NCBI RefSeq assembly: GCF_046524175.1
Contig: NZ_JBEFZF010000011.1
Span: 18,695-82,694 of the forward strand
DNA: 64,000 bases
Source of the DNA: Spongiivirga sp046524175
Lineage (GTDB): Bacteria > Bacteroidota > Bacteroidia > Flavobacteriales > Flavobacteriaceae
Reading direction: 5' to 3'
The notes beneath the pieces were generated by a model, which did not search any database, was not told the DNA's origin, and saw only the letters and a program-made list of their open reading frames with translations. Positions 8,434-16,188 of the stretch are shown piece after piece. Numbering within the stretch: position 1 is the first letter of the stretch; the number at the start of each line of letters is the position of its first letter. Both the position numbers and the translations under genes were made by a program.

Positions 8434-9197
8434 AGGTTCTAGTCACAGGTGCTAATGGACAGTTAGGTCAATGCCTTCAAAAAATTGAAAAAGAATACTC
8501 CCAAATAGACTTTTTTTTTAGGACATCGGAGGAGCTGAATATTACGAGTTTAGATAGTATAAAATCAAATTTTGAGTTGTTTAAACCTGATTTTTGTATT
8601 AATTGTGCAGCGTATACTAATGTAGATCAAGCCGAAAAAGAATCTAAAAAAGCATTTGCTGTGAATGCTGAAGGAGTGAAAAATCTTTCAAAGGTTTGTA
8701 AAAATTATGGGACTGTTCTAATTCATATTTCGACTGATTATGTGTTTGATGGGGAGAAGACAGGCCCGTATACAGTTGATGATATTCCAAACCCGATTAA
8801 TCAATACGGAAAATCAAAATTAAAAGGAGAGGAATATATTCAAGAAATTCTTGAGAAGTATTTTATTGTTAGAACTTCTTGGTTGTATTCAGAATTTGGA
8901 AAGAATTTTTATAAAACCATATTGGAAAAGGCCAAAACTGAAAAGATAATTTATGTCACTAATGAACAGACAGGTTGTCCGACCAATGCGAATAATTTAG
9001 CTAAGTTTTTGGTTGAATTAGTTATAAGTAATGAAGAACGATACCGTATTATTCATTTTGCTGATTTTGAGCAGATGACGTGGTTTGAATTTGTAAAAAA
9101 AATCGCAAAAGAAAATAAGCTAAAAGCTAAGGTAATCGCGAGAGAATATAGTAGTTTTGCGGCTAGGCCTGAAAATAGTACTTTACAAAATAATTGA
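8430..9197 (+). CDS. rmlD: dTDP-4-dehydrorhamnose reductase, C-terminally truncated
   Basis: 255 residues from the ATG at 8430, which overlaps the rmlC stop (ATGA) and gives MKVLVTGANGQLGQ; a longer start at 8409 is unlikely. It reduces dTDP-4-keto-L-rhamnose to dTDP-L-rhamnose. The NAD(P) motif TGANGQLG is at residues 6-13, STDYVFDG near 103-110, and the YGKSK catalytic motif near 127-131. The usual protein is about 285 residues and ends with a Ser-Val-Leu-(D/S)-N-x-K segment plus about 25 more residues. Here the reading frame stops at RPENSTLQNN, so the last 25-30 residues are missing. No frame-shifted remainder follows; pseB begins 10 bases later. It may be inactive or complemented by another copy. 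Confidence 0.88.
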   Translation: MKVLVTGANGQLGQCLQKIEKEYSQIDFFFRTSEELNITSLDSIKSNFELFKPDFCINCAAYTNVDQAEKESKKAFAVNAEGVKNLSKVCKNYGTVLIHISTDYVFDGEKTGPYTVDDIPNPINQYGKSKLKGEEYIQEILEKYFIVRTSWLYSEFGKNFYKTILEKAKTEKIIYVTNEQTGCPTNANNLAKFLVELVISNEERYRIIHFADFEQMTWFEFVKKIAKENKLKAKVIAREYSSFAARPENSTLQNN

Positions 9198-9207
9198 ATA
9201 ATATAAA

Positions 9208-10227
9208 ATGTTAGATTTTAAAGGGAAATCAATTCTTATTACAGGAGGAACAGGTTCTTTAGGTAAGGCACTTACCAGTCATATTTTGAGTAAACATCCT
9301 GAAGTTAGAAGATTAATCATATTTTCAAGAGATGAACAAAAGCAATTTCAGATGGCTCAGGAATATCCTGTTGGCAAATACCCTCAAATAAGATTTTTCG
9401 TTGGGGATGTAAGAGATAAAGATCGGCTTATAAGAGCATTTAAAGACGTAAATTATGTTATTCATGCAGCTGCTATGAAGCATGTTCATATCGCTGAGTA
9501 TAATCCTGAAGAATGCATTAAAACTAATATTGGAGGAGCTCAGAATGTTGTTGACGCCTGTTTCGAAACTGAAGTAGAGAGGGTTGTGGCACTTTCAACA
9601 GATAAGGCTTGTGCACCTATTAATTTATATGGAGCGACAAAATTGACATCCGATAAGTTATTTGTAGCTGCAAATAATATTAAGGGAAATAATCCGATAC
9701 GTTTTTCTGTAGTTCGCTATGGTAATGTAATGGGTTCAAACGGATCAGTAATTCCATTTTTTATTGAAAAAAAACGCAAAGAAGGGATTTTGCCAATTAC
9801 GGATCCAAGCATGACTAGATTTAATATTTCTCTTCAAGGCGGTGTGGATATGGTAATGCATGCTTTAAATTCTGCATGGGGAGGAGAGCTTTTCGTACCG
9901 AAGATACCATCATATAAAATTATGGATGTTGCAGAGGCAATAGGCCCTAAATGTGAAAAACCTATAGTAGGAATACGACCCGGAGAGAAAATTCATGAGG
10001 AAATGATAACGCCTTCTGATTCGTATTACACCTATGATCTTGGAAAGTATTATGTGATTTTGCCCGCTACTCATAAATGGAGTCTACAGAATTTCATCGA
10101 AACATTTGATGCTAAAAAAGTGGAGGAAGGGTTTAGCTACAATTCTGGAAATAATCACGATTGGGAGACAATTGATAGTATGAGAGAACTGATTAAGGAA
10201 CATGTAGACCCAACTTTTCAAGAATAA
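9208..10227 (+). CDS. pseB: UDP-N-acetylglucosamine 4,6-dehydratase (inverting)
   Basis: 339 residues, first enzyme of CMP-pseudaminic acid synthesis. It removes water from UDP-GlcNAc and inverts C5, giving the 4-keto-L-arabino sugar nucleotide. Motifs: GGTGSLG at residues 13-19, FSRDEQKQFQM (about 39-49), GDVRDKDRL (about 66-74), HAAAMKHVHIAEYNP (about 86-100), STDKA at 130-134 and YGATK at 141-145. These are close to known PseB proteins and distinguish it from larger WbpM-type enzymes. It opens the nonulosonic cassette 10 bases after the truncated rmlD, and its TAA shares one base with the pseC ATG. Confidence 0.95.
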   Translation: MLDFKGKSILITGGTGSLGKALTSHILSKHPEVRRLIIFSRDEQKQFQMAQEYPVGKYPQIRFFVGDVRDKDRLIRAFKDVNYVIHAAAMKHVHIAEYNPEECIKTNIGGAQNVVDACFETEVERVVALSTDKACAPINLYGATKLTSDKLFVAANNIKGNNPIRFSVVRYGNVMGSNGSVIPFFIEKKRKEGILPITDPSMTRFNISLQGGVDMVMHALNSAWGGELFVPKIPSYKIMDVAEAIGPKCEKPIVGIRPGEKIHEEMITPSDSYYTYDLGKYYVILPATHKWSLQNFIETFDAKKVEEGFSYNSGNNHDWETIDSMRELIKEHVDPTFQE

Positions 10228-11372
10228 TGGAAAATAAGCCAATACCTTATGGACGACAAAGTATATCCCAAGATGATATAGACGCTGTAATTTCCACATT
10301 AAAAGCAGATTTTTTAACTCAAGGCCCTAAAGTGCTTGAATTTGAGGAAAGATTTGCTGAATATGTGGGTTCTAAATATGCGGTTGCGGTTAGTAATGCA
10401 ACAGCAGGACTTCATTTAGCGATTCTCTCTCTTGAGTTGCGAAAAGGAGAACGTGTAATAACCACTCCAATAACTTTTGCGGCATCAGCAAATTGTGTGC
10501 GATACTGTGGCGGAGAAGTTTGGTTTGCAGATATTGATCCAGAGACTTATTTACTTTCTTTGGATAAAACTAGAAAGTTAATAGAAAGTAAACCGAAGGG
10601 TTTTTTTAAAGGCATAATTCCAGTCGATTTTGCTGGCTTACCCGTTAATACTGAAGAATTCAGAAAGCTAGCTGATGAGCATCATTTATGGATTATAGAA
10701 GATGCCTGTCACGCTCCAGGAGGATATTTTGTCGATTCTAAGAGGCAAAAACAGATGTGCGGAAATGGGTTGTATTCAGACATTGGTGTTTTTTCTTTTC
10801 ACCCTGTAAAGCATATAGCATGCGGAGAAGGTGGAATGGTGACAACAAATTCTAAAAAAATATATGATAGGTTATCATCTTTAAGAACACACGGAATCAC
10901 TAAACAGAACATGTCTGAAAATCATGGAGGTTGGTTTTATGAAATGAAGGAGTTAGGGTATAATTATAGATTGACGGATATACAATCGGCTTTGGGAATA
11001 ACACAGTTGAAAAAGAATAATGAAGGAGTTAAAAAGAGGAATGAAATTGCTCAACGATACAAAGAAGCTTTTCAAGGAAAAACTAAATTTCAGTCATTAC
11101 CCGAAAATATGTATAACGCTCATCACTTGTTTATTATTGAAGTTGAGAAGAGATTAGAATTGTATGACTATTTAAGGGAAAATAGAATTTTTGCACAAAT
11201 ACATTATATACCCGTTCACACATTACCATACTACAAGAAAATAGGATATGATGATGCAGATCTCAGTATGTCAGAAAACTACTATTCTAAATGTATAAGC
11301 TTGCCAATGTATCCTACCTTAACAAATAAAGAACAAGATTTTGTTATTAGAACTGTTTTAAATTTTATTTAA
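10227..11372 (+). CDS. pseC: UDP-4-amino-4,6-dideoxy-N-acetyl-beta-L-altrosamine transaminase
   Basis: 381 residues of the DegT/DnrJ/EryC1 aminotransferase family. It transfers an amino group (from glutamate in the studied enzymes) to C4 of the PseB product using pyridoxal phosphate. The cofactor-contacting motif IIEDACHA is near residues 166-173 (Asp169) and the PLP-binding Lys is Lys195 in SFHPVKHIACGEGGM. The start overlaps the pseB stop by one base and the stop shares a base with the next start, so translation is probably coupled through the cassette. The specific PseC call rests on the family pattern and on its place between pseB and pseF. Confidence 0.94.
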   Translation: MENKPIPYGRQSISQDDIDAVISTLKADFLTQGPKVLEFEERFAEYVGSKYAVAVSNATAGLHLAILSLELRKGERVITTPITFAASANCVRYCGGEVWFADIDPETYLLSLDKTRKLIESKPKGFFKGIIPVDFAGLPVNTEEFRKLADEHHLWIIEDACHAPGGYFVDSKRQKQMCGNGLYSDIGVFSFHPVKHIACGEGGMVTTNSKKIYDRLSSLRTHGITKQNMSENHGGWFYEMKELGYNYRLTDIQSALGITQLKKNNEGVKKRNEIAQRYKEAFQGKTKFQSLPENMYNAHHLFIIEVEKRLELYDYLRENRIFAQIHYIPVHTLPYYKKIGYDDADLSMSENYYSKCISLPMYPTLTNKEQDFVIRTVLNFI

Positions 11373-12079
11373 TGTCCAATTTAGCGATTATACCTGCTAG
11401 AGGAGGAAGTAAAAGAATTCCTAGAAAAAACATCAAGCTATTTTTAGGAAAACCTATTATTGCCTACTCTATTCAAGCGGCTTTAAAAAGTAACCTTTTT
11501 GATGAGGTAATGGTTTCAACAGATGATGAAGAAATTGCCGCAATCTCTACTAAATATGGTGCTAAAATACCCTTTTACAGAAGTGCAAATAATTCTGATG
11601 ATTTCGCAACAACAGCTGATGTAATTCACGAAGTGCTAGACAACTATGAAGGCAGTAATAATTTATTTAAATATTGTTGCTGTATCTATCCTACGGCGCC
11701 TTTGATTACTGTCGAAAAGCTTAAAGAAGCTTATGATAAATTAGTCAATAATGGTTTTAACTCTGTTTTTCCTGTGACCTCATTTTCTTACCCCATTCAA
11801 CGTTCATTAGAATTTCAGAATGAAAAGATAATGATGGTTTGGGATAAACACTTACACTCTAGATCTCAGGATTTAAAGCCCCGTTTTCATGACGCAGGTC
11901 AATATTATTGGTTAGATATTGATGCTTTTAGGAGTGAACGAAAGTTATTTTCAAATAACTCTGGGGCTATTATAATGTCAGAACTTGAGGTCCAAGATAT
12001 CGATAGAGAAATAGACTGGAAGTTAGCTGAATTAAAATATGAGCTAATGAATAGAAATGAAAAAAAAGATTCTTTTTAG
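11372..12079 (+). CDS. pseF: Pseudaminic acid cytidylyltransferase
   Basis: 235 residues. It activates pseudaminic acid with CTP to give the CMP sugar used by glycosyltransferases. The nucleotide-binding signature IPARGGSKRIPRKN is at residues 7-20, with YPTAPL near 106-111 and the late motif DAGQYYW near 172-178, as in PseF and NeuA relatives. Its last 23 bases overlap pseG in another frame. The family also contains sialic and legionaminic acid versions; surrounding pseB, pseC and pseI decide for pseudaminic acid. Confidence 0.94.
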   Translation: MSNLAIIPARGGSKRIPRKNIKLFLGKPIIAYSIQAALKSNLFDEVMVSTDDEEIAAISTKYGAKIPFYRSANNSDDFATTADVIHEVLDNYEGSNNLFKYCCCIYPTAPLITVEKLKEAYDKLVNNGFNSVFPVTSFSYPIQRSLEFQNEKIMMVWDKHLHSRSQDLKPRFHDAGQYYWLDIDAFRSERKLFSNNSGAIIMSELEVQDIDREIDWKLAELKYELMNRNEKKDSF

Positions 12080-13082
12080 AGCTGACGGCAACTCTTCTAT
12101 TGGCCTTGGACATTTGTATCGTCTTTTTGCCATAGTTGAAATGGTAAAAGAAACATATGAATTCGCATATGTGATTCGCTCTTCTTCCACTTCTAATATA
12201 GTACCCGATGAGTATACAACAACTATAATACCCGATGAGATTGATAATGAAGAAGAACCCGAATGGTTGGCAAAAAAGTATACTCCTGAAGAACATATTA
12301 TCATAGCCGATGGGTATCAGTTTGTTTCCAATTATCAAAAGAAAATAAAAGCGCTGGGCTTCTCTCTAATTTATATTGACGATTTGGCAAAGGAGCATAT
12401 GTATGCTGATATTGTTATTAATCATTCGCCGGCATTAAAATCTTTAGATTTCACTTCTGAATCGTATACTAAATTTGCTTTGGGGACAGAACATTCTATT
12501 TTGAGACCTCTATTTATTGAAAAAGCAAAAGAGCAGAAGGAAAAAACAAGTATCAATACTATTTTTATTTGTTTTGGTGGATCCGATTTTTTCAATTTAA
12601 CGTATAAAAGTGTTGAAGGAATTACCAAGATATCTGATGTAAAAGAAATTCATGTTGTTTTAGGAGGAGCTTATAACTATAACGACATCCATGATTTAAT
12701 CAAAGATCAAAAAGACAGAGTTTTCCTATATAGAAATCTAGATGAAAAAGAAATGCTTAATGTCATGGATAAGTGTGATTTAGCTATAGTTCCTACAAGC
12801 ACAATTTGTTACGAGGTTTGTTGTGTGAAAATGTTGATTTTAGGAGGTTATTATGTTGATAACCAGGTGAATATATATAATGGCTTTCTAAAAAGCGATA
12901 TTATTTATCCCGGAGGTGATTTTAAAAAATATTCTTCTGTTGATTTTAAAGTAAAAGTAGAAGATACAATGAAAAAACTTCCTACAGATTTCGAAAAAAA
13001 ACTTACACATCAACATCAGTTGTTTGATGGAAATCAGAAAAAGCGTTTTTTAAAACTATTAAATGAATTAGAAGTATGTTAA
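12057..13082 (+). CDS. pseG: UDP-2,4-diacetamido-2,4,6-trideoxy-beta-L-altropyranose hydrolase
   Basis: 341 residues, GT-B fold hydrolase that releases UDP from the nucleotide-linked precursor so PseI can condense it with phosphoenolpyruvate. The start RADGNSSIGLGHLYR (residues 8-22, with the catalytic-region His of GLGH) is typical. A central CFGGSD motif is near residues 173-178 and CDLAIVPTSTICYEVCC, the nucleotide-side motif, is near 238-254. It overlaps pseF by 23 bases and the next gene by 7 bases. No acetyltransferase domain is fused to it, although some bacteria carry a PseH fusion. Confidence 0.93.
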   Translation: MKKKILFRADGNSSIGLGHLYRLFAIVEMVKETYEFAYVIRSSSTSNIVPDEYTTTIIPDEIDNEEEPEWLAKKYTPEEHIIIADGYQFVSNYQKKIKALGFSLIYIDDLAKEHMYADIVINHSPALKSLDFTSESYTKFALGTEHSILRPLFIEKAKEQKEKTSINTIFICFGGSDFFNLTYKSVEGITKISDVKEIHVVLGGAYNYNDIHDLIKDQKDRVFLYRNLDEKEMLNVMDKCDLAIVPTSTICYEVCCVKMLILGGYYVDNQVNIYNGFLKSDIIYPGGDFKKYSSVDFKVKVEDTMKKLPTDFEKKLTHQHQLFDGNQKKRFLKLLNELEVC

Positions 13083-13714
13083 TTCAAATACTTGTTGACA
13101 ATCCTAACTCGTGGATTATTCCATATATCAAAGAATTAATTAATACCATTAAATCGAAGTTTGGTTATTCGGCAGTTCTCTTACACGATCATGACCAAGT
13201 TATAACCGGCGAGATATTATGCTTGTTGTCTTGTGAAAAAATTTTTAAAGCACTTCATTTAAACAAACATAATCTGGTAGTTCATGAAAGTGATCTTCCA
13301 AAAGGTAAGGGTTGGTCTCCGGTTACTTGGCAGGTATTAGAGGGCAAAAAAGAAATTCCTGTTACATTATTTGAGGCTAGTAAAAAAGTTGATGCTGGAG
13401 AAATATATTTTCAGAAAAACATTAAATTAATTGGCCATGAGCTTATCGATGAAATAAAGGATATACAAGGCGCTATTACCAATGAATTAATCATTAAATT
13501 CTTAGAGAATTATCCAGGAATTAAAGGAACTCCTCAAATTGGAGAAGAAACATTTTACAAAAAAAGAACACCTAGTGATAGCGAATTGGATATTGAAAAA
13601 TCAATTAAGGAACAATTCGATTTATTAAGAGTTTGTGATAACGAAAGATACCCAGCTTTTTTTGTGCACAACACAAGAAAATATATAATAAAGATTTATA
13701 ACGACCATGAATAA
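13076..13714 (+). CDS. Formyltransferase-like protein 1 in the pse cassette
   Basis: 212 residues related to the catalytic domain of methionyl-tRNA and sugar-nucleotide formyltransferases, which use N10-formyltetrahydrofolate. The key segment is NLVVHESDLPKGKGWSP: His70, then Asp-Leu-Pro-x-Gly-x-Gly at 73-79, and the conserved Asp106 in KKVDAGEIY. The residue two before the His is Val rather than the classical Asn; an Asn lies four before. It overlaps pseG by 7 bases and the second formyltransferase by 8. Since the cassette has no GNAT PseH, it is a candidate for N-acylation of the 4-amino group made by PseC. The family call is good; substrate and position are inference. Confidence 0.78.
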   Translation: MLIQILVDNPNSWIIPYIKELINTIKSKFGYSAVLLHDHDQVITGEILCLLSCEKIFKALHLNKHNLVVHESDLPKGKGWSPVTWQVLEGKKEIPVTLFEASKKVDAGEIYFQKNIKLIGHELIDEIKDIQGAITNELIIKFLENYPGIKGTPQIGEETFYKKRTPSDSELDIEKSIKEQFDLLRVCDNERYPAFFVHNTRKYIIKIYNDHE

Positions 13715-14387
13715 TTTTGTTGTATTATCAGAAAAGAGATGGAATGTTGAACTCATAGAGAATTTAAAAAAAAATATTCCAGATGCTAAATGGCTATTGA
13801 TAAATAATAAGAATGATTTTTTATTAAAAAATCTAAAAAAAATTAACCCTAATAAAATCTTTATTCCACATTGGTCATATATTATTCCTGAGGAAATTTT
13901 TTTGTCTTTTGAATGCATTGTTTTTCATATGACGGATTTGCCCTATGGAAGAGGTGGTAGTCCTCTACAAAATTTAATTGTTAGAGGGTATAAAAAAACT
14001 AAGATTTCGGCATTAAAAGTGGTGAAAGAATTGGATGCAGGTCCAATTTATCTGAAAAAAGAATTAGATCTTTATGGAACGGCCGAAGAAATTTTTATTC
14101 GAACCAATGAGACTATTCAAGAAATGATTATCGAAATCATTTCAGATAATTTACGACACGTAGGGCAAGAAGGAGAACCGGTTTTCTTTAAAAGAAGAAA
14201 ACCAGCAATGAGTGAAATAGAACAAATATCTGAGATAAACACACTCTATGATCACATCAGAATGTTAGATGCCGAAGGTTATCCCAAAGCCTATTTTGAA
14301 AACGATCATTTTAAATTTGAATTTACAAGAGCAAGTCTAAAATCCGATAACACAATATTAGCAGATGTTAGAATCATTAAAAAATAA
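13707..14387 (+). CDS. Formyltransferase-like protein 2 in the pse cassette
   Basis: 226 residues, a second and clearly diverged member of the same family as the preceding gene. Its core is IVFHMTDLPYGRGGSP (His74, DLPYGRG at 77-83) with Asp110 in KELDAGPIYLKKEL. As in the first copy, the residue two before the His is Val instead of Asn. It is closer than copy 1 to the general Fmt-type pattern in this area (HMTDLPYGRG). It overlaps copy 1 by 8 bases and the PIG-L gene by 23, so all three are tightly coupled. Two formyltransferases next to a deacetylase suggest acylation at two positions, or stepwise replacement of an acetyl group; this is inference. Confidence 0.8.
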   Translation: MNNFVVLSEKRWNVELIENLKKNIPDAKWLLINNKNDFLLKNLKKINPNKIFIPHWSYIIPEEIFLSFECIVFHMTDLPYGRGGSPLQNLIVRGYKKTKISALKVVKELDAGPIYLKKELDLYGTAEEIFIRTNETIQEMIIEIISDNLRHVGQEGEPVFFKRRKPAMSEIEQISEINTLYDHIRMLDAEGYPKAYFENDHFKFEFTRASLKSDNTILADVRIIKK

Positions 14388-15075
14388 AAGAATACTAGTA
14401 GTAGTTGCACATCCAGATGATGAATTATTAGGTTTGGGAGCAACTATGCATAAGCTTATTTCGGAATGTAATTGTGTGGTAAGAACAATAATTCTAGGAG
14501 AAGGAATTACCTCAAGATCGGATAAACGAGATCCGAAGCTATGGGGGGATGAGCTAAAAAAACATAGACAAAATATCGAAGATGCAAGGGCTGCAATAGG
14601 GTATGAGTCTGTGGGAGTTTATGATTTTCCAGATAACAGGTTCGATTCAGTTGATCTATTGGATGTCGTTAAAATAATTGAGGCTGAAAAACAAAAATTT
14701 CAACCAGAAGTCATTTTTACACATCACGGGGGAGATGTAAATATAGATCATCAGCGTACTTTTGAAGCTGTAATTACCGCCACAAGACCCATGGAGCATG
14801 AAAAAGCACATACAATAATTACCTTTGAAACTCCTTCAGGAACAGAATGGAGGGCATCATCAGATCCTAAACACTTCATCCCCAATTTTTTTATAGAGGT
14901 TTCCGAAGAAAATGTTGAAGCCAAAATAAAAGGTATGGAGAGCTATGAATTCGAAAAAAGAACCTTTCCTCATCCAAGATCACCTAAAGCCCTTAAAATT
15001 TTAGCACAACAAAGAGGAATAATCGTAGGTAAAAAATTTGCTGAAGCATTTGTCATAATAAGAACAATAAGTTAA
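14365..15075 (+). CDS. PIG-L/LmbE family N-deacetylase
   Basis: 236 residues with both zinc-site signatures of the PIG-L family: AHPDDE at residues 15-20 (His-Pro-Asp-Asp-Glu) and THHGGDVNIDH at 119-129. Family members hydrolyse the N-acetyl group of GlcNAc-type sugars in GPI, mycothiol and related pathways. It lies between the second formyltransferase (23-base overlap) and pseI (3-base gap). A sugar-modifying role in nonulosonic acid synthesis is therefore likely: it could remove the 2-N-acetyl group carried over from UDP-GlcNAc (later C5) so that another acyl group can be put on. The start at 14365 gives a normal N-terminus. Function by family is firm; the exact substrate is inferred. Confidence 0.85.
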   Translation: MLESLKNKRILVVVAHPDDELLGLGATMHKLISECNCVVRTIILGEGITSRSDKRDPKLWGDELKKHRQNIEDARAAIGYESVGVYDFPDNRFDSVDLLDVVKIIEAEKQKFQPEVIFTHHGGDVNIDHQRTFEAVITATRPMEHEKAHTIITFETPSGTEWRASSDPKHFIPNFFIEVSEENVEAKIKGMESYEFEKRTFPHPRSPKALKILAQQRGIIVGKKFAEAFVIIRTIS

Positions 15076-15078
15076 AAA

Positions 15079-16119
15079 ATGAAAATAGGAAATAGAAATA
15101 TAGGAGATAATCATCCATGTTTTATAATTGCTGAACTCTCCGCTAATCATAATGGAAGTTTAGAAGTTGCAATAGAAACAATTAGAGCTGCTAAAAGAAC
15201 AGGAGCAGATGCCATAAAATTACAAACATATACTCCTGACACAATGACCATTGATGCAAATAATGAGCACTTTCAAATTAATGAAGGTACTTTGTGGGAT
15301 GGAAAAACTCTTTATGAACTGTATCAAGAAGCCTATACACCATGGGAATGGCATGAAGAACTATTTAAGGTGGCCAAGGAAGAAGGATTAATCTGTTTTT
15401 CTTCCCCGTTTGATATAACTGCAGTAGACTTTTTGAAGAAATTAGATGTTCCGGTATATAAAATTGCATCTTTTGAGATTCAGGATATACCTCTTATAGA
15501 GCATACTGCTTCTCAGGGAAAACCTATTATTATTTCTACTGGAATTGCAATAGAAGAAGACATTCAATTAGCAGTAGATACATGCAGAAATGCTGGAAAC
15601 GAAGATATCATTTTGTTGAAGTGTACATCATCATATCCAGCACCATTAGATCTGGCAAATTTAAACACTATCCCAGATATCAAGAGTCGATTTAATGTTG
15701 AGGTAGGATTTAGTGATCATACTTATGGATCTTTAGCACCTGCAATTGCAACGACACTTGGCGCCAATGTAATTGAGAAACACTTTATTCTTGACAAATC
15801 AATCGGGGGGCCTGATGCCGATTTTTCTTTAGACGAAGAAGAATTTAAAGAAATGGTAAAGGCTGTAAGAGATACTGAAAAGATGCTGGGGACGGCAAGT
15901 TATAATGTATCTGAAAAAGTAAAGAAAAATAGAAAGTTTGCTCGTTCTTTGTTTATAGTTGAAGATGTAAAGAAAGGCGATATAGTAACGAAATATAATC
16001 TAAGATCAATTAGGCCAGGAAATGGACTCCACCCAAAGTTTTTAAATAATGTTCTTGGTAAAGAGTTCAAGATTGATATCAAGCGAGGAACTCCCCTCTC
16101 ATTAGATGATATTATGTAG
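15079..16119 (+). CDS. pseI: Pseudaminic acid synthase
   Basis: 346 residues. The N-terminal NeuB-type TIM barrel condenses the 2,4-di-N-acyl sugar with phosphoenolpyruvate to make pseudaminic acid: FIIAELSANHNGSLEVA (about 15-31), KLQTYTPDTM (about 48-57), KIASFEIQDIPLIE (about 131-144) and EVGFSDHT (about 212-219) are visible. A C-terminal SAF (antifreeze-like) domain starts near residue 285 with RSLFIVEDVKKGD and contains RPGNGLHPKF. It closes the pse block; 69 bases separate it from the wzx gene. The protein is close to PseI rather than sialic acid NeuB in the NHNG-SLE region, judged from memory. Confidence 0.95.
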   Translation: MKIGNRNIGDNHPCFIIAELSANHNGSLEVAIETIRAAKRTGADAIKLQTYTPDTMTIDANNEHFQINEGTLWDGKTLYELYQEAYTPWEWHEELFKVAKEEGLICFSSPFDITAVDFLKKLDVPVYKIASFEIQDIPLIEHTASQGKPIIISTGIAIEEDIQLAVDTCRNAGNEDIILLKCTSSYPAPLDLANLNTIPDIKSRFNVEVGFSDHTYGSLAPAIATTLGANVIEKHFILDKSIGGPDADFSLDEEEFKEMVKAVRDTEKMLGTASYNVSEKVKKNRKFARSLFIVEDVKKGDIVTKYNLRSIRPGNGLHPKFLNNVLGKEFKIDIKRGTPLSLDDIM

Positions 16120-16188
16120 TGATCATAGTTACCAAGTTAATTATACTCTTGGAAGCATACATAAGCTAACAAGTATCAATATATTAAT

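Noticed and set aside
9170..9230. Frameshift as the cause of the short RmlD
   Set aside because: None of the other frames after the stop gives the missing C-terminal residues; a true truncation is more likely.
11970..12338. Minus-strand ORFs over the pseF-pseG overlap
   Set aside because: They are shadows; the plus-strand proteins have clear motifs.
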